From positions 1 through 10,444 of the forward strand of contig JABGQJ010000230.1 in assembly GCA_018648945.1 (NCBI GenBank): a DNA stretch of 10,444 nucleotides, read 5' to 3'. Positions 4,750 through 10,444 of this stretch are shown here, one piece after another. Within the stretch, counting starts at the first letter, position 1, and each line of letters opens with the position of its first letter. The notes beneath the pieces were generated by a model that saw only the letters and a list, made by a program, of their open reading frames with translations, did not search any database and was not told the origin of the DNA. This DNA is from Victivallales bacterium (GTDB lineage: Bacteria; Verrucomicrobiota; Lentisphaeria; Oligosphaerales; Lenti-02). The translations under genes were made by a program, and so were the position numbers.

Positions 4750-7080
4750 ATGCTCGCATCCCGCAATCCGCATCCCCACCTCGATCCCCGGCAACCCCGC
4801 GATCAGGCAGTCATCAGCACCAACCCGCCCGTCTTTGCCTGGAAGGCGAAGTCCGAGCAGGGACCATTCCGCTTGCGCGTGGCCAATGGGGCTGGCACTG
4901 CGATCCTCGCAGTAGACGGTCTCCGCGACCCCGTGCATCTGCCCGTCGAGGTGCTGGCCCCAGGTTCCTACACCTGGCACTGGGCAGACCGGCAAGACAC
5001 CGGCGAGACCTTTGCCTTCACCGTGCCCGAAGACGCCGTTGAACTCTCCGTCTCCCCGGTCTCGGAATGGCTCTCCTGCTTCGGCACGGACCATCCCCGC
5101 CTCTACCTCTCGACCAACCGGCGCGACCAGATCCGCGCCGCCCTGAACGACGAATACGCCGATGCCTGGTCCCGGCTCCAGCCCGAGGCCGAGGAACTGC
5201 TCGCCGATCCCCGCCACATCGAGGAACCGCCATATCTCCCCAACCGGTCGCTGGACTACCTAGCCTTTGCCGGGGCCTTTGGCAAGGCCATGTGGGAGTC
5301 CCGGGCCTTCGTCGCCAACTCGCAGGCCCTGGGCCTGGCCTACCTGCTCAGCGGTGACCGGCGGTACGCCCGAGCCGCGTGCGAGCGTATGACCAGCATC
5401 TGTCGCTGGGATCCGATGGGCTCCACCCATCTCGCCCACAACGACGAACCCCACATGTCCGTGATCTGGCATGGGCCGACTACCTGCGACTGGATCTTCG
5501 ACGAGTTTACCGACGGCGAGCGCGAGATCGTCATCTCCCAGTACCGGCGCCGGGGGCAGATCACCTTCGAACACATGCACGGGCGCGGCTGCTACGGGAT
5601 CACCCGTTTCGACTCCCATGCCGGGCGCGAGATCGTGTTTCTGGCCATGACCGCCCTCGCCTTCCACGAACACATTCCCGAAGCCGAGGAATGGCTGGAG
5701 TGGCTCCGCCCGGTGCTCTGCGGCATCTGGCCGGTCTGGTCGGGAGATGACGGCGCCTGGGCCGAAGGTCTCTCCTACGGCCTGGCCTACGTCAACATCA
5801 TGACCATGTTCGCCACCGCGCTCAAGCACGGCGCGGGGATCGATCTCTTCAGACGCCCCTTCTGGCAAGGCCATGCGCGCTGGCGGCAGGCCTGTTTCCC
5901 CCCCTACGCGGAGTGGATCGGCTTCGGCGATCACTCCGAGCGCTGGGCCACTACCTGGATCGCCAACGCCGACTTGGTTGAACTCATCGGGCGGGAGACC
6001 GGCACCAGCGAATTCACCGAATATGTCCGGCAACTCCGAGACGCGGCCACCGAGTGCCCGCAACGCATAGATTCAGGCTTCGCCTACGTGAACCCATTGC
6101 CCATCCTTCTCCCCGGCGATCCAGGAACCGGGAACCCCGCGACGGCCGCGCGCACGCTCCGCGTCTTCCCCGTCGCTGGGTGGGGGGCCTTCCGCACGCA
6201 GCCGGAGCAGGCAGACCAGGACATCGCCATGATCGTGCGGTCGAGCCCCTTTGGCTCGATCAGCCATTCGCACGCCAACCAGAACGACTTCATCCTGCAT
6301 GCTGGCGGCACCATCCTGGCCATGCCCAGCGGCTACTACGACGGCTACGGTTCGCCCCATCACGCGAACTGGGTCTGGCACACCAAGAGCCACAACTGCC
6401 TAACCCTCTCCGACGCAGGCCAGCTTATGCGTTCCCACGCGGCGGCGGGGGCACTCGAAGCGGCCTACGAGGACGACGCCCTGGCCTACGTACGAGGCAC
6501 GGCCGATGCCGCCTATGCCGACCGGGCGGAACGCTGCCGAAGGCATTTCCTGTTCCTCAAAGCCCATCGCTGCTTCCTGCTCGTGGACGAGTTCGAGGCC
6601 AAGCCCGGCATCGTTTCCACCCCGCAGTGGAATCTGCACTCCTGGGCGCAGTTTGCCACCGATGCCGAAGCCCGAACGTTCTCCTGCGAACGCAAGGGAG
6701 CCGCCCTGGACGGGGCCGTGATGTTCCACCGCGTCGGCTTCTTCACCCAAACCGAGGGTTGGCAGCCACCCCCGCGCCAATCCCCCCGCGCCAGCCAATG
6801 GCACAACCAACACCACCTCCGCTTCAGCCCTTCCGGTTTCGCAGGCAGGTTGACCTTGGGCGTTCTGCTCTGTCCCTCCACGGATAGCCTGCCGCCCTGC
6901 CCTGTCCAGACCGCCCTGATCGACGGCGTCGAGACGGCCGAACTCGGCGAGGACCGGGTGTACCTGTCCTCCTACCACGGAGTCGATTGCCCCGCCGGGA
7001 AGAGCGAAGGGCTGGGCATTCTCATCCTCGGCGGCACCCGCTACGACCTGCTGCCCGACGGAATCACTCGGGTAGGCTAG
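4750..7080 (+). CDS. Heparinase II/III family polysaccharide lyase-like protein (DUF4962-type N-terminus)
   Basis: The protein has 776 residues and is predicted to cleave uronate-containing glycans by beta-elimination. A beta-sandwich of the DUF4962/fibronectin type covers about 20-95 (STNPPVFAWK to TFAFTVP). An alpha/alpha toroid follows from HPRLYLS (115) to about 460, and a heparinase II/III beta domain runs from about 470 to 770. Candidate catalytic residues, by motif comparison with Pedobacter heparinase II, are H290 (FDSHAGR), Y343 (AEGLSYG) and H506 in SHSHANQND. H508 and H548 (TKSHN) would be metal ligands. The usual Asp before the S/P-G turn seems to be absent (ILAMPSGYY, 522-530). 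No signal peptide is seen, although characterised relatives are usually exported. The frame is open upstream to 4267, but those codons lie inside the serine hydrolase gene. The Shine-Dalgarno sequence and the MLASRNPHPHLDP start support 4750. Family assignment is strong; the substrate (glycosaminoglycan, alginate or other) is not determined. Confidence 0.9.
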   Translation: MLASRNPHPHLDPRQPRDQAVISTNPPVFAWKAKSEQGPFRLRVANGAGTAILAVDGLRDPVHLPVEVLAPGSYTWHWADRQDTGETFAFTVPEDAVELSVSPVSEWLSCFGTDHPRLYLSTNRRDQIRAALNDEYADAWSRLQPEAEELLADPRHIEEPPYLPNRSLDYLAFAGAFGKAMWESRAFVANSQALGLAYLLSGDRRYARAACERMTSICRWDPMGSTHLAHNDEPHMSVIWHGPTTCDWIFDEFTDGEREIVISQYRRRGQITFEHMHGRGCYGITRFDSHAGREIVFLAMTALAFHEHIPEAEEWLEWLRPVLCGIWPVWSGDDGAWAEGLSYGLAYVNIMTMFATALKHGAGIDLFRRPFWQGHARWRQACFPPYAEWIGFGDHSERWATTWIANADLVELIGRETGTSEFTEYVRQLRDAATECPQRIDSGFAYVNPLPILLPGDPGTGNPATAARTLRVFPVAGWGAFRTQPEQADQDIAMIVRSSPFGSISHSHANQNDFILHAGGTILAMPSGYYDGYGSPHHANWVWHTKSHNCLTLSDAGQLMRSHAAAGALEAAYEDDALAYVRGTADAAYADRAERCRRHFLFLKAHRCFLLVDEFEAKPGIVSTPQWNLHSWAQFATDAEARTFSCERKGAALDGAVMFHRVGFFTQTEGWQPPPRQSPRASQWHNQHHLRFSPSGFAGRLTLGVLLCPSTDSLPPCPVQTALIDGVETAELGEDRVYLSSYHGVDCPAGKSEGLGILILGGTRYDLLPDGITRVG

Positions 7081-7256
7081 ACCTACCAGGCAAGGTACAC
7101 TCCGGGATCGGGCGCGCGTTGCCCGCCAACGACGTGCTCCTTCCCTGCGCTTCCACAGCCTGGGCGAGCCAACCGCCCGCCGAATGGCAGCAGTACCGTC
7201 CGCAGCCAGAGCCTTTGCAGTGGAACTTCTTCCGCCGATCCCGTGCGTGAGAGTTC

Positions 7257-7274
7257 GAAATAACTGTGCATTTC
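7257..7274. repeat. Short inverted repeat GAAAT-N8-ATTTC
   Basis: Five-base perfect arms lie 8 bases apart in the AT-richer leader of the pseudopilin-like gene. The size fits an operator for a dimeric regulator. It is short enough to be chance. Confidence 0.22.
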
Positions 7275-7340
7275 ATAAAAAACGCGGGTCAAACACTTGA
7301 AGAAGAGCGTATGGGAAGGCAAGGTGCGCGGGTCCATATA

Positions 7341-7360
7341 GTCTGTAATTTTGGTCTGTA
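7341..7360. repeat. Direct repeat GTCTGTA with 13-base period
   Basis: GTCTGTA occurs at 7341-7347 and 7354-7360. The following bases are also similar (ATT versus TTC). Closely spaced direct repeats upstream of a gene are the kind of site an AraC-type regulator can use, but no regulator is present here. Confidence 0.28.
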
Positions 7361-7386
7361 TTCCGAAACCGCCCCGCAACTACGTC

Positions 7387-7392
7387 AAGGAG
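7387..7392 (+). promoter_or_regulatory. Ribosome-binding site of the pseudopilin-like gene
   Basis: AAGGAG ends 10 bases before the ATG at 7403. It is a strong Shine-Dalgarno match with slightly long spacing and supports the start. Confidence 0.65.
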
Positions 7393-7402
7393 AATCGAGT
7401 CC

Positions 7403-8059
7403 ATGCACAAGCTTCGCAAGGCCCTGGGTTTCACCCTCATCGAACTGCTGGTGGTCATCGCGATCATCGCAATTCTGGCTTCCATGCTCCTGCCTGCCCT
7501 CCAACAGGCTCGCGCCAAAGCCCGCCAGATCAGTTGCACGAGCAATCTGAAACAGATCGGCCTGTCGAGCGTCATGTACACCGGGGACAACGATGACCAG
7601 TACCCGCGCAACGTCTGGAGCAGCACACTTCCTTCCATCACCTACAGCTGGAAGGACGCCTCTGGGAACAGCATCACGACCCGGCACCGTCCGTGGTTCT
7701 ACCACATCTACAGCTATATGAAGAGTCCAAAGGCCATGATGTGCCCTTCCTGCACCAGCAGTAGCATTTGGAGCAACTACGGTTTCAACCGCTATCTGGA
7801 TGGCCGTACCGTCACCAGCATCGACAAGGCCAGCTTCACCTTCCTGGCTGGCGATGGCACCTACAGTTTCTGGGATAGCTACTCCGACTGGGCGCGGATG
7901 GACGAACGTCACAACGACCAGATGAACATCGCCTTCTGCGATGGCCATGTCGAATCCATGCGCATGCTCAACTTCCGTTCCGAGCCCGAGCGCATGCGTG
8001 CCGACAACCATGCCTGGCACGTCAACGGCTCTGCGACCACCACGCCCGCCCTGCCGTAG
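7403..8059 (+). CDS. Prepilin-type N-terminal methylation protein with H-X9-DG signature (pseudopilin-like)
   Basis: The protein has 218 residues. It starts with a short basic leader (MHKLRKALG), a class III signal cleavage site between G9 and F10, and Glu at +5 of the mature protein (E14). A hydrophobic helix follows ([20 protein letters not shown], 10-29). Prepilin peptidase should cut and methylate it, and it should sit in the inner membrane or assemble into a type II secretion/type IV pilus-like filament. After the helix come an [19 protein letters not shown] segment and GDNDDQYP (61-68), with C114 and C117 in MMCPSC. The C-terminus carries H170, nine residues, then D180-G181, the exact H-X9-DG spacing. 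The family occurs in very many copies in Lentisphaerae, Planctomycetes and relatives, and its role is mostly unknown. The gene stands alone between a sugar-degradation operon and a terminator, with its own leader and Shine-Dalgarno sequence. No pilus or secretion genes are nearby. Confidence 0.93.
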   Translation: MHKLRKALGFTLIELLVVIAIIAILASMLLPALQQARAKARQISCTSNLKQIGLSSVMYTGDNDDQYPRNVWSSTLPSITYSWKDASGNSITTRHRPWFYHIYSYMKSPKAMMCPSCTSSSIWSNYGFNRYLDGRTVTSIDKASFTFLAGDGTYSFWDSYSDWARMDERHNDQMNIAFCDGHVESMRMLNFRSEPERMRADNHAWHVNGSATTTPALP

Positions 8060-8083
8060 TCAGACATCGCCTCGTCTTTCCTC

Positions 8084-8116
8084 AACGGCCCGCACGATCC
8101 TTCGTGCGGGCCGTTT
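8084..8116 (+). terminator. Rho-independent terminator after the pseudopilin-like gene
   Basis: A perfect 14-bp stem (8084-8097 with 8102-8115) closes a TCCT loop, with GTTTCCGTT at and after the right arm. It lies 24 bases after the stop at 8059 and about 20 bases from the end of the converging minus-strand gene. On the minus strand no T-run follows, so it should work best for plus-strand transcription, though the hairpin may also slow the opposing transcript. Confidence 0.85.
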
Positions 8117-8136
8117 CCGTTCCCGTGAGCAGCGGG

Positions 8137-10444
8137 TCACCGGGCCAAGGCGCGCAGCAACTCCCTTCGTGCAGCATGGTAGTCCGTTGCCTTCCGGGAA
8201 TACGACCGCAGGCCGGTGGTGAGCTTGCCCGTGATTTCCTTGGCCTTGACCGGGTCCCGCTCCGCGAGCATCACGAGCAATGCATGGTCCAGAAGCCCTT
8301 CGCGGAAGGCCAGCATACGCAGGCCCGGCACCAAGCCGCCCGGCGTGGGGTAGTAGTGCCAATTATCGCCTGGCGGATGCCCGGGATTCTGAGAACCACT
8401 GGGTACGGGCCCGACCGACGTGGCGTAGGGATCCGCGCCCCGGTAGATGTTGCCTCCCCAGTTCAGATACCCCTCCGCACCAAACAGCCAGCCATACCAG
8501 GGGTAGAGCCGGGAGCAGACCAGCGATTCGTCCAGGTGTCGGTTCGGCATCGGCGGAATGGGGCTGCAGCAGTTGTAGTACCACACTCGCTTTCCCGCCT
8601 GCCGCCAGGCCTGGCTCTCGACCCGCAGCTTCTCCGCGTACTGGATGCTCAGCACGGGAACATCCACCAGCTTGCTCAGCTCCTCTGGATGCCGGTTGAT
8701 CGCGTCCACGATCCGCACCCCCGCCAGGTGTTTCCTCGCCAGAGCCTGCAACTCGCGGTAGCGGGGCACATCGCTGCACTCATCAATGAGGTGCTGCTCG
8801 TAGATGTCCAACCAGTCCTTGCCCGCCAGGTGTCCCCGCAGCGCCGTGAAGAAGGCAGCCAGGAAACGCGCATACTCCTCGCCAGCGTTCGAGCGAAGCA
8901 GCAAGCCGCGCTTGCCAGTCGCCTCGTCAAGCCCATGGATCGCCCCCCAGAGCGTCACATGGTGCCCTTGAATGCCCTGGTAGTCGCTGGCGAGAAAGAG
9001 CTCCACCCAACGGTCGAAGCGATCGAAGGCGAAGGTGTAGCCACCGTCCTTCTTGCGGACGACATCGGTCAACGGATACTCGCCCTTGATCACCGGCGTG
9101 AGAACATGGGTCTGCCCGAACGCGCGCAGATTGCGGGCTGTGCCCTCGATTAGCACCCAGTGCTCCTTGCTCCACCACTCAGGGGGCGTCTCACTGGTCA
9201 GATCCTCGGGGGCCGGGCTGAGCCAGTAGCTGACGGCCAGAACCGAGGGAGACGCCACCGCCACCTCGTGGACCTGGAACCCGTACTGGGCACGCTCCTG
9301 GCGCGTCCCGAACTCCGCGACCAAGTGCCCTCGGTAAAGGCCCGAAGGCGCATCGCGAGGTACCGGCAGAACCAGGGCGACGCTTGCCGTCTCGCCTGCC
9401 TTCAGCACGATCTCGTCCACGACCTGCAGCACCTCGCCCACTCGGAATGGAGCCTCGCGCACGAAGCTCTTCATCCAACCTGCCGGCGGACGCCGCCCGA
9501 TGGCCGTCCGACTGCCTCCGTTGGTGTTGGCCTCCACCGGCACGGACACCACCTGGTAGATCACGCCTTCCCCGCCCAGAGCGCGACCACGGTGGCTCGG
9601 TGGCTCCAGGCGCAGCCGGCACCGCCCGCCCGTGTCGGAGCGCAAGGCGAACTGCAGCGAGACGAACCCGCCACCCGGCACGCCCAGTGGCTCGCGAGAA
9701 ACCAAGGGTGCCGGCAACCGATCAGGATAGACCTGGCTCAGCGGATCGATGGGAACGAGGGCAAGAGAGCCCGAGAAGCGCTTCTCCCGCCTCGCCTGCT
9801 CACGCTGCCGGTCGGCCGCCAATTTGGCCTTCTGGCGGACCCGCTCCCGTTCCCATTTCGGTCCCAGTTGCTTGAGACGAAGCGCCTCCAGTTGAGTGCC
9901 GGACAGAATGTCTGCATAGACCCGAATCCCGTCTCCCAGGCCCGAGAGCGCCCCTTCTCCTCGTGCGTCGCCTGCCCCCAGAACCAAGGTCCCGTCCTTC
10001 ATGGGAGCCAGTCCGCCCCAGCTTCCCGAAGCCGTCCAAGTCAGCCGCACGGAACTCGCATCGCTCCCGCTGTAGCTCAGGCAGTTGTCCTCGGCCACAT
10101 CGGCGTCATAGGTGAATGCGTAGAAACTCCAGCGGTCTGCCGAGATGGCTTCGCTATGCCGGGTGGCCCACAGCACGCCCTTCCCGACATCTCCCCTCAG
10201 ATCCAAGGCCGGGTAGCCCTTGGTCTTCTCGTGGAGGAAGATGGTCAGCGGGGGGGATGACAGCAGGAACTCGCGCCCCTCGGGAGCAGGCCTCTTCACC
10301 CCTCGCAGCCAAAAGCAGACGGTGACCTGCCGGGCACCGTCGAGGACCTGGGCGATGGCGTGCGAACGGTAGAGCGCCGGCGCGGCTGGTGGCCGGAAAT
10401 CGATACATCGGCTGTATCCCACACCCAATCCCGCCAGCACCTTG
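8137..10444 (-). CDS. DUF4091/GH123-like glycosidase with N-terminal LamG-like domain (5' end cut by window edge)
   Basis: At least 767 residues are present. The frame is open to base 10444, and the GTG at 10440 need not be the start, so the N-terminus and any signal peptide are unseen. Residues are numbered from that GTG. Residues about 1-190 look like a LamG/concanavalin-type beta-sandwich (QVTVCFWLRG, RWSFYAFTYD, GIRVYADILSGTQLEALR). A highly charged, probably helical linker follows (about 194-222). A beta-sandwich spans about 225-395 and a DUF4091 catalytic-type domain about 400-725. The latter carries HLIDECSD (550-557) with an Asp553-Glu554 pair, placed like the catalytic pair of GH123 beta-N-acetylgalactosaminidases. 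It also has VWYYNCC (619-625), FGAEGYLNWGGN (653-664) and FREGLLDHALL (712-722), all typical of DUF4091. The gene probably encodes an exported or surface glycoside hydrolase. Substrate and exact reaction are not known. It converges on the pseudopilin-like gene. Confidence 0.88.
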   Translation of the reverse strand, partial: KVLAGLGVGYSRCIDFRPPAAPALYRSHAIAQVLDGARQVTVCFWLRGVKRPAPEGREFLLSSPPLTIFLHEKTKGYPALDLRGDVGKGVLWATRHSEAISADRWSFYAFTYDADVAEDNCLSYSGSDASSVRLTWTASGSWGGLAPMKDGTLVLGAGDARGEGALSGLGDGIRVYADILSGTQLEALRLKQLGPKWERERVRQKAKLAADRQREQARREKRFSGSLALVPIDPLSQVYPDRLPAPLVSREPLGVPGGGFVSLQFALRSDTGGRCRLRLEPPSHRGRALGGEGVIYQVVSVPVEANTNGGSRTAIGRRPPAGWMKSFVREAPFRVGEVLQVVDEIVLKAGETASVALVLPVPRDAPSGLYRGHLVAEFGTRQERAQYGFQVHEVAVASPSVLAVSYWLSPAPEDLTSETPPEWWSKEHWVLIEGTARNLRAFGQTHVLTPVIKGEYPLTDVVRKKDGGYTFAFDRFDRWVELFLASDYQGIQGHHVTLWGAIHGLDEATGKRGLLLRSNAGEEYARFLAAFFTALRGHLAGKDWLDIYEQHLIDECSDVPRYRELQALARKHLAGVRIVDAINRHPEELSKLVDVPVLSIQYAEKLRVESQAWRQAGKRVWYYNCCSPIPPMPNRHLDESLVCSRLYPWYGWLFGAEGYLNWGGNIYRGADPYATSVGPVPSGSQNPGHPPGDNWHYYPTPGGLVPGLRMLAFREGLLDHALLVMLAERDPVKAKEITGKLTTGLRSYSRKATDYHAARRELLRALAR

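Larger units (their letters stand above)
7081..7402 (+). promoter_or_regulatory. Leader/intergenic region before the pseudopilin-like gene
   Basis: No convincing gene is seen in these 322 bases. The first half is GC-rich and carries no hairpin with a T-run, so no intrinsic terminator is visible for the lyase operon. From about 7250 to 7370 the sequence turns noticeably AT-richer than anything else in the window, with an A6 run at about 7277-7282. It contains a GAAAT-N8-ATTTC inverted repeat (7257-7274) and a GTCTGTA direct repeat (7341-7360). TATAGT at 7337-7342 could be a -10 element, but no good -35 partner was found. The region probably contains the promoter and control sites of the next gene. 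Confidence 0.5.

Noticed and set aside
3578..4759. 393-codon minus-strand frame opposite the serine hydrolase
   Set aside because: It is Gly/Gln/Arg-rich without recognisable motifs, and the plus-strand frame has clear SxxK, YSD and HTG motifs.
7109..7125. CGGGC-N7-GCCCG hairpin shortly after the lyase stop codon
   Set aside because: The stem is only 5 bp with a 7-base loop and no following T-run, so it is not a convincing terminator.
7083..7379. Short minus-strand frame across the leader of the pseudopilin-like gene
   Set aside because: It has no recognisable protein features, and the region reads better as a non-coding, AT-richer control region.
8104..10260. Two long plus-strand frames (8104-9153 and 9160-10260) opposite the DUF4091 gene
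   Set aside because: Both are shadows of the minus-strand gene, lack domain signatures, and one begins inside the terminator.

Overview
The window is a GC-rich bacterial chromosome segment with seven protein-coding genes, two of them cut by the window edges. The best taxonomic clue is the pseudopilin-like gene at 7403-8059. Its N-terminus and its C-terminal H-X9-DG signature belong to a family that is greatly expanded in Lentisphaerae/Verrucomicrobia-type (PVC) bacteria and also common in Planctomycetes and Armatimonadetes. The wording of its N-terminal helix (SMLLPAL followed by an AR.KAR segment) looks most like Lentisphaerae/Kiritimatiellae. This placement is an inference from family knowledge, not from a search.

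Left block, minus strand, 1-2037: a Zn-dependent polyol/sugar dehydrogenase, then smpB (trans-translation factor), then the first third of queA (queuosine synthesis). The three reading frames are joined by one-base TGATG stop/start overlaps, so they look like one translationally coupled unit that mixes a sugar enzyme with two RNA/translation genes. A 206-base divergent region (2038-2243) separates it from the plus-strand cluster. It holds a possible promoter and an AGCTTT/AAAGCT inverted repeat.

Central block, plus strand, 2244-7080: uxaC (hexuronate isomerase), a beta-lactamase-fold serine hydrolase, and a heparinase II/III-family polysaccharide lyase-like protein. The genes are 8 to 17 bases apart, or up to 44 bases if the hydrolase starts at its second Met. 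The lyase gene's Shine-Dalgarno sequence overlaps the hydrolase stop codon. None of the three has a visible signal peptide, so the set looks like an intracellular uronate-oligosaccharide module: the lyase opens uronate linkages, the hydrolase may remove a substituent or act on a linked product, and UxaC isomerises free hexuronate. The divergent dehydrogenase may handle a downstream sugar or polyol.

Right block: a 322-base leader with an AT-richer core (about 7250-7370) precedes the pseudopilin-like gene on the plus strand. A perfect 14-bp hairpin terminator follows at 8084-8116. Converging on it from the right is a large minus-strand gene (8137 to beyond 10444). It encodes a LamG-like domain, a charged helical linker and a DUF4091/GH123-like glycosidase domain with an Asp-Glu pair. 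Together with the lyase and uxaC it suggests breakdown of a uronate- and possibly amino-sugar-containing polymer such as a glycosaminoglycan, but the substrate cannot be fixed from sequence alone. No RNA genes, insertion sequences, CRISPR arrays or integration sites were seen.
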